The notes under the pieces are model-generated. The model did no database searches. It was not told where the DNA came from and was given only the letters and a program-made list of their open reading frames with translations. This document shows, in pieces, positions 41,800 through 55,400 of a stretch of DNA of 64,000 bases; position 1 is the stretch's first letter; each line of letters begins with the position of its first letter. The stretch is taken from contig JAPYMA010000958.1 of assembly GCA_035041965.1 (NCBI GenBank), forward strand, positions 62,001 through 126,000, written 5' to 3'. Both the position numbers and the translations under genes were made by a program. This DNA is from Anisakis pegreffii (lineage: Eukaryota; Nematoda; Chromadorea; Rhabditida; Anisakidae).

Positions 41800-44700
41800 A
41801 TGATTAGAACGGATTCTTTCGAAGGCGCACATACCGGTGATCCTGAACGGGATTTAGCCTACGAACGAGAACAGAAAAGACGAGGTGAAGTGTTTTCAAT
41901 TGATTGTTCGTTGCATTAAGCCATTATTTTTTGTGGTGCTATTCATGGTAAGAATGGATCGGATTTGACACCTTCGATTTGGTGCCCGACGAGTTAAAGA
42001 CAATCTTACTATAACAAAAATGGTTGATGCAAAAACTGCGATTCAGCAGTAATATTTATGAAAATCAATTGACCGCCATTCAACTCTCTAAAAACAAGCC
42101 AAGCAATAAGTGGGCTTACGTAATGAAGAAAATGCATCTGTAGTAAGTAACAATCATCGTAAAGCAAAATTAAAATCCGATGGAATCCTAATATTACGAT
42201 TTTTGTGATTGTTTGTAGTTTGCATTTGATGTTCGGGAACCATTAAGGCTAATTGTTTAATTTTATTGAGAAGTGAGAAATTAATGAACATATTCGAATG
42301 GAAAAGAAAGTGATTGATGACTGACTGATTGATGCATGCAGGTGACAGCTTCGGTGAAGAAGGAGTTCCGGATGATGTTGTGCAGTATTTGGTCTACTTC
42401 AAGCGTATGGTTGATGAAGAGAATGTCGCTGAAATCCATAGTCTTTATGAACATGGATTTCCCGATTTGACAGAGCGCTTCTTTCAACAGAAGTTATGGC
42501 CCAGTGAAGAATCAGTCGAAACTATAGTTGGTCCAGGTGAATCGAATCGGTTTTGTTGATAGCGATAGTAATAGTGCATTAATGATGGATCATCATTGTA
42601 ATTGGTGATCATGTGCCAAATGAGTGATTCAGTTCATTGATTATCTCTTTGACCATTTCGATGGCATTATGCATTGGAATTGTTCATAACGATATTTTTA
42701 GATAGTCGTATATTTATGATCTTATACAAGGAACTGTACTTTCGGCATGTTTATACTCGAATGCAGCGAGGTCCGTCCCTTTCACATCGCTATGACTCAT
42801 ATTGCAATTATCAAGTACATGTTTATCTTGGTTGTTTCGTGCTAATTTTATTCTTTTCTGTCAAATTATTTCGTGACAAAGCCCTTTGAGCATTGCTTTT
42901 TAAATAGCAATACCTTACATTGGTGATCTTAAAACATTTCGGTTATAAGACTTTTTGAATTTGTTTCACATGATAATCATCCGTTGATTATGGAAATGAA
43001 ATTTGAAGTGTAAAAGTGAAATTATTTATGTATTTATTCGTCGCTTCATTTCACTGTATTCATTTAACGTTATGAAACCAAATTTCTGTGGTGTTTTTTG
43101 CAAAACGGTGCGCTAACTAAACAGCATTGTGACGAGTTGTTAAAGAAGACTGCAAATCTGCGTATGATTCCAAACCAATAGGAGAAGAGACCGTACATGC
43201 CGTGAGATAAGCTTCAGCCTAATTCTGAGGTCAGCGCTGATATTGCCGTCTGAGCCGATTTGGTTTCTGTTGACAATTCCTCAATAATACTATCGGCAGT
43301 TGTCGCCACTACAGTATTAATTCCAGGAACTTTTCTGCGAGATTCTCACACAATTGGATCATCCGCTTTCGTTGCAGTTACCGAATATCTGGCTTTGGGA
43401 TATCATTGATGAGTTTGTGTACCAAGTGAGTAGTTTCGATTGATTTTTTGATATTTCAGCATTGATGAATATTTGTTCGACATCGTTCTTATAAATTACC
43501 AATAATCAACGTGATTCCAAGGCATTTCTCTCTCATTTGTTTTCGTTTATAATGATTTTTTCAATGTTTTCAATTTATGAAATGAACTGATGCGATTATG
43601 TGGGACATTCAGACGTCTGAAACGTTGATCAATAGTTCATTACCTCTGATCATTTAAACACACATCATTCATCATCCACGCATATATCTTGATTATTCAC
43701 AAGCCTTGTTTCAGTTCCAAGCATTCTGTCTGTACAAAGCGAATCCGAGTAAGAGAAGTCCTGAAGAATACGACGATTTGTATACGATCGAACAAAATCA
43801 AAGTGTAAGGTTTTTTTTCAATTTCTTTAATTGAATAATCTATTATGAATATATTAAGAGTTCTGTGAAGGATGTCATCATCATATCTATCTCAGTTTTT
43901 GCAACATTATTCATTGTTGCGTGTTTAAACCCTATGCTTAATATGTGCTTCAATTAAATCCATTTGATACTGATTTGTGTTTGTATCATTGGTTGTTATT
44001 TTGTGATTCTTTTCGCAAAACAATTGTCACTCTCTTTTTTTTCTTTTCTCGTTTTATTTCATTGTGTCCATGTTGTTATAATTGTTTGATGCAGCAGCTG
44101 TGCTTCCGTTCCGTTTTGAATTCTTTCGTTGCTTTTGATCTTAGTTATTTTAGGCTTGGAATATTTATCCAGTTTTGAATATTCTTTATTCGCTGCTGTC
44201 GAAGTCACAGATTGATGCTCAGCTGATGGCGATACGTGAAGGAAGTATCGTTTTTTTCCCTTCAGATTTATTTGCGTGATCATTATTATGATAATAATTT
44301 CAAACTGATTCATTTGTTCGTTCAAAAAAAATTTCATTCTTTCTTATTGATATATATTTTTCACTTATTAACTCGAATTCGAGCGAACTCTGCTGTCGTG
44401 AACAGTTCATTTTCAATTGTGTAATCGGTCTGAATAGAAAAACACTTCCATAATATCGTCGTGGATTTGATCATTTATTTTTCGGTCTTATAGGAAACCC
44501 AGATGATGTTGCTGATGAGTTTGGCCGATCGGCGCTCTATTTCAAACTTGGCTATTTCTCACTAATTGGCCTTTTACGAACTCACGTTTTGTTAGGCGAT
44601 TATCATCAAGCGCTGAAAACGGTCGAAAATTTGGAATTAGATCCAAAGGTTGAAATTGGTTCATTTCAAAATTCGTTCAGTGATTATTTATTCGCTACAC

Positions 44701-47098
44701 TTCGATATTAGCACTGAATAATCGACCTGAAACGATCTATAACCGCTCATTGATTAAAAACTTGCACATTGTTTAAGGGTCTTTACAATACGGTCCCGTC
44801 TTGTCTTGTTACGCTGCATTATTTCGTCGGTTTTTCACATATGATGATGCGCAATTACGGTGAAGCAACGAAGATTTTTGTCAATTGTCTGCTCTATATC
44901 CAACGCACAAAAAATCTACAACAACAACATCAACAACAGAAAAAAAATTTTCAGTACGATGTGGTTAGTGATGTATAGCTGTTAATAGTAGTGTGTTGAT
45001 ATTCGTCGATGTTCATTTCTCAAAACATATTCACGACGTATCCAAAGCGTATGATTCCGAAATCACCAGTTCATTCCTGATGAAACATTCAGCGAGCCAA
45101 CCGTTCAAGATACTCCATTAATCAGACATTATTTTCTGTCGCGATGGTAGTTGATCGTTAATACTTGAAGATTGGCAAAACGAACGATCAACTGTATCAT
45201 CTGTTAGCGATCTGCTTAACGTTACAACCACAACGGATTGACGATTCAATCCAGTCACAACTTTTAGAAAAAAATGGTGATCGTATGAATCGTATGAGTA
45301 ATGGGTTCGTTTAGTTTTGTTCCATTGGACATTTCAAATTATTATTCTTATCAGTATTTTCGTTGCACATTAATGAATTAATTTATTATGTTGTGTTGAT
45401 AATCTCAATTAATTATCAGAAGTTCATCGTTTTTTTTCCTTGCTATGATTTAAACAGAGAACTGTCTCAGTGAATATCTCAGGCACTACAAAATATGCAC
45501 AGACTTGTTCAGTTTTACGTTCTTTCTTCATATACCTTTAGTCAGATAATATTCAGTGATATTGACGAGTTCCGGATGGCATTTCAACAAGGATGTCCGA
45601 AGTTTCTCTCTCCAACGACTGTCGTTTATGAAGGAATTAATCAAGCTAAGGTTGATAATCAAGCTCCTCTTTGTCTTTTCTCATTTTTGCGATTCACTTT
45701 GTTGCTCATCATTCAATCGTTCCATTATTAATTGATACCTATACATCATCTCAATACCTCGTCAGGAACCGCTCGTTCGACAGTGCAACGCATTTCTTGA
45801 AGGTATTGAGTCTCAAATCATGTTACCGATCTTGCGTGGCTATTTGAAGCTCTATACAACGCTTCCGACCAAGAAACTAGCCAGCTTCATGGATGTTCCA
45901 GGTATGTATCATTATCGACACATAGTATTCATCGATAGCAGTCGTTCGAGACCGGTGAACATCATCATCTGTTCCAACATTCACAATCAGCACTTTTTTC
46001 ACTGGATGTGATGCATTTTTATAAACTCAGTTTCACAGTGCACTTGTTCATTCATTAAATCTGAGATGTGAGACAATGTCTCGCACTCAGCTAATATTCA
46101 TGAATGATTTCGGTAGTATTCACTGGAGTGCATTTCACTCCAGTAAATACTACCGAAAACATCTTTTTGAGAATCTGCTTTAAAAATTTTGAACATATTC
46201 TCCGTCGTTATACTTTTTACTTTGTCTCAAAAGTTTGTTAGTAAAGATAAACAAAATTCAGAATGTGATTACGACTCGTTTATTGGAAAATTATTAACGT
46301 TCAAGATGATTGTAACTGAATTGGGCAAAGAATTCAACGAGCACAGTAGTGATCTTGACGATTCAACTACAGATCTAGACTTTTACGTTGACAAGGTTCG
46401 TGTTCCATTACGGTTATGTCTCTTCGATATAATTATGTTCCTGTTCTTAATCATGTATTCAGTCAAAATCACTCGTTTCACTGCAGTGTTTTCTATGCTT
46501 TTTGGTTAGTTCGCAAACAGAGAAGAATGCATATTAATGCTTGAGTAGGTGATGTTATCACTAGCTCTCAATTTGGAAGTAGATTTTATGCAATAGTTCA
46601 TTCATAGATACTTTTGGCGTTTTTCCGCCCACTTTGGGATGCACCGTTCACTGATTTCGAACAGTTTCTAGTTTAAACTACGTGTTCAAGTATTTTCACT
46701 GTTACCGCTTAAGGTCAAACACTTGTTCCCATTTCTTTTGCCTTTATTAGTAATTCATTCAACTAAACCGAAAGTTTGCCTTTTTAATGTGAATTACATG
46801 CGTAAACATGTATGTGAATATGGTCGCAGTATTTGCAACAATTTGAAAAGATATCGTTTGTAGGATATGATCATAATTGCCGATACGAAGGTGGCTCGTC
46901 GCATTGGAGAGTATTTCGTTAAACATATTCAAAAGTTGAAAGATGTCAGTTTGAATCTTCGGAAGTATCACTCTTTCAATTTTTTTTTCAGTTTTCATGT
47001 TAGTTTTGAATGTATCGTATTTTTTAATGATCGGTCGTCATTTTCAGGTGAATGCAAAACTCAATAAAATGCCGTCTTTAGCAGTTACGTCCACTTAG
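41800..47098 (+). CDS. eif-3.L: Eukaryotic translation initiation factor 3 subunit L
   Basis: Fourteen exons (41800-41884, 42342-42536, 42702-42814, 43327-43425, 43715-43804, 44154-44244, 44494-44648, 44778-44963, 45171-45304, 45557-45650, 45766-45901, 46262-46395, 46864-46944, 47048-47098) sum to 1644 bases, 547 residues; human EIF3L has 564. It is a PCI-type subunit of eIF3, which loads the 40S ribosome. Blocks: [22 protein letters not shown]-like [87 protein letters not shown] and [16 protein letters not shown] nematode-specific glutamine/histidine tract (QQQHQQQ) follows YIQRTK. The ATG at 41800 puts HTGDP at the family position. Intron 11 carries a strong hairpin. Confidence 0.95.
46108..46158. 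repeat. Inverted repeat, 23-bp arms with one mismatch, 5-base loop
   Basis: The arms are TTTCGGTAGTATTCACTGGA..., 46108-46130, and the complementary stretch 46136-46158, separated by CATTT. It lies in intron 11 of eif-3.L, outside all exons. Confidence 0.88.
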
Positions 47099-49460
47099 GA
47101 GAGGTGTGCTGAAAGTGAATGGAAATGTGGTGAAAATGAACGAATTGCCGAAAGGAATGAATGATTTTGTTGAATAAATTATTTGAAAGATGGTGATTTG
47201 TTTCTGTTGAATCGCTGAAATAAAAATAACGTCGTTTGTTTTCATTATTGTTATTGTCCTACACTGTTGTATTGTAGGAAATAATCGCATTGCTTTTTGT
47301 CATTTTGATATTCTTTTAACGATTTTATTGTGGTGTTGAAAAAGTTTTCAAGTCTTGTATTCTTATCGCATTTGCATACGTGAGTGCAGTGTGCTCTCAT
47401 GATAATGCAGCTTTACATACCAGATCTAGATCGTGAGTCTCCACTCCTGCTCTTCAGATTAGTTTCTTGGGGCATTTTGAAATTCTTCGAAGTATCGGTT
47501 TCGATAATTTTCTCATTTACTCGGCAATGTGTTATGAAATAAATTTAACTTGTTTCGTAATAATTACGGAATATCAGTGCCATCATCAGCTATAAGGCGG
47601 TCGCATCAGATGATAGTTGTTAGGCCACTAAGTTGACAATAAGATTCCATTAAAAAGTTTGCGTAACAACATTTTGGTGTAAACTTTATCATTCTCTAGC
47701 GCATTTCACTTTCGAAGTCTGGTTGAATTGATCTTGCAGTTCTGTATCCGATATATAAAGTGGCTCAACATAGTTGAGAAAGTAATGTTCTTTTTTTTTT
47801 TTTTGAAGACAACAGAGACTTCTGTCACTCTCGATAAAACACAAACGGCCTTCTAAACTATGCGTTGAAAGGCAGTAGGCACCATATCATTTTGCGCGTT
47901 TGAGAACGAAGCATGGAATGAGCTTTTCTGGTTGCCATTTCACCACTTCAACGAGAAATACTCAAATGTGGATGTTAAGAGCAAGTGTGGAATGTTCAAA
48001 ATGAAAGATTTGACAAGCTCTAGATGAGGCATGTTTCGATGCAGCATCTATTCGTGCTAGGAGGTTCTGCGCCGTGCGGGTTCAACGCTTTCATATAGCA
48101 TTGTTGTTCACATAAAGACATTCGAACTGGCCAGTCATGCATGTGACGTCATGGAATGATTTATGGCATAATATAATTAGTTCATCTCCTTTCAAGATCA
48201 ATTTCGATATGTAGCCATAGTGGTCGTGTCGCAACAACTATCTATTTGGTGTACAGCTGTTTACCTTCTTTCAACAATATGATATTTGTAAAGGAAGCAC
48301 AGTATATGATCAGTCATTGATTTGACACACCCTCAGTTCCCTCTCGAAGCCTTAAAATCCATAGAGGGATCAATCACTGTTTGGTAACATTCACATGAGA
48401 TAATTAAGTAGATCAGTAAATAATTGCGGTTGAGCAATATCAGCTGATTGAAGTTGTTGGATTGGATTTTTAGTAGGAGGTATTCGCAAAAGTGATGCCG
48501 CAATTGTGCTTACGAGCGATCGTCATTCGGTAAGAAATGCGCAACAATTCGGCATGATTTATCGTGTTGAAAATGGATGTAGTTCATGCAGTTCGATTAC
48601 CATGAGAAGCTTATGTTTTCATCTTGACCTGTTATGCGAATAGCACGATGGATTGACAATTAACGATACTAATATCAATCAACGATGATGGTAGTGACTT
48701 ACACGAGCGGTTGCTGATTGCAGTAGCTATTTGGTATGCCTTTAATCTATTTATCAAGTTGTATTGTTTAGCTCTTTCTCTTTATTGTTTATACAGACAC
48801 ATGCTTTGCTAGAGCACAGATGATAAACATGCTGCATGATCATTCTATAAATCATTCTGCTACACTTCTTTCATCCAGTCAGTCATTGCTTGTTACCAAC
48901 AACCCAGTTCAACTGCACTTGCAAAAACCGATTATCAGTCCTTACATCTGTTTCTCAATTCCAACAATTGCTCCTTGGTTGAGGTATTTTGTTCGTTCAA
49001 CTGAAAATTTTTATCTTCTTTCAATGCATCCCTCAGCCTTTCCCAAGCGCTATTTGCAATTTTCTTTTTTTTCAATTTCGCTGCGATGCAGACTTATTTG
49101 TTTCACTATATTCCTTCAAATCGTTCAGTTGTTACTTTTTCTATTTTCGAACTTCTTCGCATCGCCACAGATCTTCTTCTTATTGCTAATGGATCGCATG
49201 GAAGAATACATCCTGAAAATGCTTTCGTGAATATTATTGTTATATAGTTGAATTTTTAGCTTTATTCGATTTATCCAGCGTATCATAACAGTACGAGTCA
49301 AAATTTGAGCATTGACTCGAAATAACCGAATACATTTTTCACTATATCATTCAATGTCTTCGCCACGAAAAAAAAACTGAAATTCCTATCAAAAAACAGT
49401 TGAAAATCATGAAAACAAAAGCTGATGTAACATGAAATATTTAAAAGTTCAGGTTGAAAT
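47099..49460. other. Intergenic region between eif-3.L and the aminopeptidase gene
   Basis: About 2.4 kb with no recognised coding sequence. A plus-strand frame at 48820-49230 is long (136 codons) but is rich in Phe, Ser and Leu from T/C-rich sequence and lacks family similarity; it is regarded as chance. Confidence 0.4.
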
Positions 49461-52400
49461 ATGGGCAGCGAAACGATGACAAGTGAGAACATGTTCACCG
49501 TGCTCATGCTTGTTGGTTGTATCGGTTTAAGTATAACGTACAAAACGGTTGAGCGGTTCGATAGCGATTTTCGTTTACCGTCTCATTTCATGCCGACTGT
49601 TTATGATCTGAAACTTTCACTATCATCTGACAAAGAGACAATTTGCGGTCAGGTGAAATGAATTCATCATGTCGAATTGGTTCAACGGAGGGTTGATGAT
49701 TTCCAAGTGAAATTTGCTTGTTTCTTTCCAATCGTCAACTATAGATTCATTTCATTTCATAATTTTTGGTAATCATCGCTTGGGGACGTAAATCATTCGT
49801 AGAAAATATTCAGATTCAGCACTGTTACAAAGTCATGTCAGTGACTAATGCGATAAACATACCAGCATAAGTTGTAGGTACGAATCGAAATGCAGTGTGT
49901 TCAGTCCACCTCACAGATCATTCTGCACGCTCACCCTCTCTTCATACATGTACAGGCATGTCTTTTTTAATGTTCACGCTTACGCATCCTTTCTGAAGAA
50001 CTGAGGCAGTAGTCGCTTGAAAACATTCCTTTTATATTCTATTAATTGATAATGACCAAGTTCGGTTCATCGTAGCTAATTAAAAACGTTAATCACAAAC
50101 GAATCGTCATTATGCTTGCAAATATTCTAGTGCTAGTGTAACTGAATGACAATCATCACTAAACAAGTTTGACCGTACGTTTGACATTCATTATGTATGC
50201 CGAATAGCATATCATCGTTGTAGCATGCAACTATCGAAAACCGTAACACAAACGAAACCATCAACTTGGGTATACCAAAAGTTGATTGGAATCGCTATGC
50301 GATACTATTCGACTCTGGAGAACAGCAGTTCAACCGTACAAATGTTTATCACTTAACAGTATGGTTTCAAACAACATATGCCGATTCGCATGGTGGTCTT
50401 ATCAAATACAGCGATAATGTTCGAAGACTTCCATTATTCAAATTCAATTTGACATTTTTTCATCAAAAAGTCCGTTAATTGTGATTACGCCTGAGCAATA
50501 TTGAAGGACAAATCCAAATTCTACACTGAAACCCTCCAAAAAATGGGAACAGATAGATATTTTCTGTCATATAGTCTAGTGAACTACTGTATCATTCAAT
50601 TGAAAGTGATTTAAAAGATTCATTTGGAAATGCTACATTTGCAAAACAATATCTCATCCATTAATTACTGCCACCGTTGGCTATTTTCATTCTCCAATTT
50701 TCCGTGTTGGATTTGCCTTACTGCTTCTTTTTTTTTTCAATTGCAAGACATCATTCGAATGAACTTGCAGTTGGTATATCATGATCACTGATGTTGAATG
50801 GAACAAATTTAAAAGACTGCTAAAAAAGTGATTCAGGAGCGTGGTGTATGGGCAAGTAGTTTGTTTGAGCCAATGAATGCACGTCGCTTGTTCCCTTGTT
50901 TTGATGAGCCGCGTTGGAGAAGTATTTTCAAGCTACAACTTTGGCTCGAAGACGATTTTGCCTCTCCGGGGTATCGCTTTCTTTTTTTGTGTTCCATTTT
51001 CATTCCAATTCATATCATATTTTCGTCTTTTATAATACCAATCAAAATATGTGAAATTATTTTACGAGCGCAGTGATGTAGTATCAGCCGAACTTAAAAC
51101 CATGACACTGAGCTGCAGCTGGATATTTGTTATACTCTCTAAGCATTGATTCCTCATTAATTGTTTATACCACACATATCCTCAAGTAACATTAGCATCT
51201 TTTCAGATATGTGGCCCTTTCAAATACAGCTGCTAGCGTTCAACGTTGGAATGACCACTTGACAATCTGGGATTTCCATGCAACGCCACCGATTCCAACT
51301 TATCTTTTGGCAGTTACTGTCGGGCGATTTGTGTGAATCTTTCTGATTATCTCTTTCTGACATTGTACAGTTCATATGAACTGAATGATTTTGAGCAGAG
51401 TAACATCTATTTGAAAATTATCACACAAATCCAGTGAATCCACATCGATGCGTTCAAAATTACTTGTCACTTATGAATTATGCATTTTAAATCATGATAT
51501 TTCGACTTTTTCTGAATCTTAATTTTTTTGAATCAAAAATTAACTGAATTAAAATTTAATTCCTTTTCCAATAATTCAACCAAAAAATCAATTCCAATCG
51601 TGCCATTATTTTGTTTCGTTTGGCGAAAGTAGAATTAATTGATTGGAAAAGTAAACTTCAAAAAAGGCTTAAGAAATATGTCAATTCCACTAGGAACCTA
51701 ATTGTAAGATGTAAACACTTTAATGTTCCACAGTTTATCGTCATAAATTTTGCACTCCTTCAGATCCATCTGTTCAGTTGATAAGTTCGACTCACAAATT
51801 TGCATATGGAGATTCGCAAAAGTTGAAGACTGGAACGAAACTGCACAAAGAATCATCACCAAAATAGCTGATTTTCAGATACGTTGCACACTATTGTTTA
51901 ATCGCGTTTAGTTACAGCACTCACTCATTTTAGTCTTTACTGCATAATGAAAACAGCAATGATTTGATTTTGCTATGAATGCAAATAGTAATCAGTTGCT
52001 GGAAAACAATGCTGATGCCATGGCTGACTAAGCTGTTGATGATGATCACTTTCAATGCAATTGATGGTCGTTCAGTTGAAGTGCGTTCTCAAAAACTGAG
52101 AGTGTCGATTCCGGTTTTCAGATGTCAATGACTAATTATCTGAATGCTGATCCCGGCGCACGTTTGCATCTACTTGTTGTGCCGATCACAATCAATGGAA
52201 TGGAAAATTTCGGTTTAATCAACATTAAAGAATCGGTACCATATCTTTTAAGACGTTTGCTACCGTTTTTACCCAACAAATTTTTAGCGGAGTGCATTCA
52301 GCTCGCATTGATATTAGTTTGAGAATATCTAAAAATGTAGTGTCGATGACAAAGCCAAAATGAATCCGGGCTGGAATGGCACGGGTTTCGAACTTTTTTT

Positions 52401-55400
52401 TGCACGGGTAAAACATTCATTGAATTAGGCGAATTTTTATGTGAGCTGTGGCCATCGAACGCAGATGACGAATCAGAGGCGGCCGGTTGGACGTCATTTG
52501 CATCAACGCTTTTTCATGAACTTGTTCATCAATGGTTCGTTTCCACGGCTTGTGCAAATGCTCTAAATAGCTCATTTTGTGGCATTTTAAATCAGTTTCG
52601 CTCATCACTTAAGCATCTCCCTTAATTGTTTCTTAATTAAAGCTATTTTTCTTGAATGAGCACTGTTTAATACATTTTACGAAAATCCTTGATAAGTCAA
52701 TACCACTAATCCAAACTCTTCAGAAATCGTTCTACACAATTTCTGTGAACAACCATGCAATGAATTTTTATAGGAAACTTCTTAAATAAACTTTTTAAAA
52801 ATAAACTTCTTAGGCATTTTCTCGAATTCACATATTCGGCGTTATTCTGTCATGATACACCTTGCTAACATTCATCTAACGTTTGAACAATAGCACAGTT
52901 GTCAGCTGCTTCTCTGAGCATTCTTTTTGTAGCCTATTCATAAGCACTGTTCTCAAGTTTAGTTCATACTTCATTTTTAAACTTTTATTTTATTGCAGGT
53001 TCGGTAATCTCGTCACAATGGTAGGTATGTTCAATAACGCAGCAAGGGTTATAAAAATCTATTTGACAATTCAATGAAATTACTCTTTCAATTGGGGTTA
53101 ATAGTCTCAATTTGGTTGAGTACATTCCGAAGTGCGCACTTATAACAAACAGCACGCAATATTCGATTTATGTCCGTTCAAATAAATCACCACGTAATAT
53201 TCGAAATGAAACTGATCAATTGCATTGAATGTGTGCTGTGAAACGATTATATTAAATAACTATTTGCAAGCATGCAAAAATTTTCATAAGAACACACTGA
53301 TCTGCTACTATCAAGATGACAGTGTGAATTGCAGCAATGGTGGGATGACATTTGGTTATCCGAATCGATTACGTGTTTCTTATCCAATCCCGTATCGAAA
53401 CAGTTCCTTTTTTGTTGTTATTACTTTCATTTAATCTTTAAAAGCCAACGTTCAAACTTTGAAGCATTCATTTCTTTGGATGGACGTAGAAAATTGTGAA
53501 TGTAGCGTAAACTGAGAACGCAAAATACTCTTTCATTGAACGGTCGAACTTCGCAGAGATTCACATTGAACAAATATGGAATTATGTAGTATATTATTAG
53601 CGCAAAGGTGTATATTGTGGTAGATGAATATTGAATAGATGAATATTCAGGAATGAACTGGACGTGATTGGCGATGTAACAACAATACCGTTGGTTAGCA
53701 GCAACTGGTCATCAGGAGTGGTTCCATCAATTGTATATCGAAAAGGATCTGCTATTGTTAGTCTTCTGAATGATGTGGTAGGTGCCGATAAAATGCGGCT
53801 TATCTTCAGGGAATACGTCCGAAAAAATCAGTGGAAATCTGCAAATACAACTACGTTTCTACGTATCGTCGACCGTATTGCTAAGGTGATAACTTCGTAC
53901 ACATTGACACTTTCCAGTAAAGACAATCGATTCGAGTTCATTTTGAATTGAGCAAATATTTAAAACGTATGCTCAAACGTATGCCATAGCACCAATTTCA
54001 GAATCTGCCCATCTCAGCCTCAGCATTCTTTGCCAGTTGGCTTTATCAGGGCAGTCATCCGATTGTATTCATCGATTATGATAAGATCACATCGCAATTC
54101 TGCTTAACTCAAGTGCCAAAAGCTGGTGATATGGGTGTAAGATGGTACATCCCTATATGGGTAAGTTTGTGCAACAAAAATAAATTCAATAATCCTATTC
54201 GATCCATTATTGATCTACTAACGTAGAAGAAAAAATCTGAAAATCTGGCTCCATTGGAGAGAAGTTTCAAAAGTACCTTTTAACATGTGAACAGTAACTA
54301 TTCAATGACAACAGATGAAGCTTATGCTGGAAAAGAATTCCAGATTGAATGCTTAGCGGGCACATCAAATGAGACAATTTATTGGATATTACCACACCAA
54401 CAATTAGTCCTCGGTCTTGATCAGGTATTCAATCATCAACTTTTGATTCATACACATCAGTGACCGCCTTTCATTTTTTGAACTCGCTTCGCAAACGCAA
54501 TTTTACATCTTACTGTAAAGCAATAGGCGGTCTTTCTTAAATTATGGTTTGCACATATATACTCTGAGAGCGTGAACTCTTCGACACCAGTGATATTTTT
54601 TGAGCACACAAAAATAGAACGAACAAAACGAGAATCATAAAGATGCAAAATGAATAGCGAAAGAGGAGAACGAGTGGGAAAAGTTGATTAAGTTCTGTTG
54701 GTTGATAATTTAAAGAAGTGATAAGGTTGCCTAGCAATTGTTAATGAACAGGTCACTTTAATATGACATTCCCATTACTCCCGTGGTAGAGCAGAACTGT
54801 TCAATGTACTAGTCAACTGTGTAGAATTTGATGGTGCAATAGAATCGCTTACATTATGATGATCAGCAATTGTATAACACATCTTCAGAAAAAATCTATA
54901 TGTAAACGAGTAGGAATTATCAATGGACAACATATGTACTTTGCTGATGGTTAGGAGTCTCCTCCATTCAAAGTTATGAAGGAACCGTCACGTTACTGGG
55001 TAAAGCTGAGTGCTACGGAAACTTGAATATGGTGCTCAAGATATGCGTAGAGTATTCCATTTCGGATGAGAACGCGTATGACACACCGCCAGAAAATAAG
55101 TTATCGCTAAAGGAATAGGAATTATCCATAGCTACTTGCCTGATAGATGAAGCTCAATTGCATTCGATGGTAACAGGAAAGCGTCATCTCACTGGAGAAA
55201 GCTGAGGATCAAATTACCTTGAATGCGGCGTTCAAGACATGCGCATAACGATGCATTGATGATCAACCTGTGTCTGACATATAACTAAGTGTCTCTTTAA
55301 AGAATGAATTATACGTCTAAGACGCAGATGCTATGTCGATAGTTAGAATTCTGTTCTATCCGATTATCTATCTAAGATTCTGAAAGCGTCATCTAATTGA

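Noticed and set aside
29308..47098. rpn-5, rer-1 and eif-3.L as a nematode operon
   Set aside because: Gaps of 2.3 and 3.5 kb are far larger than typical operon spacing and MITEs or unrelated sequence lie between.
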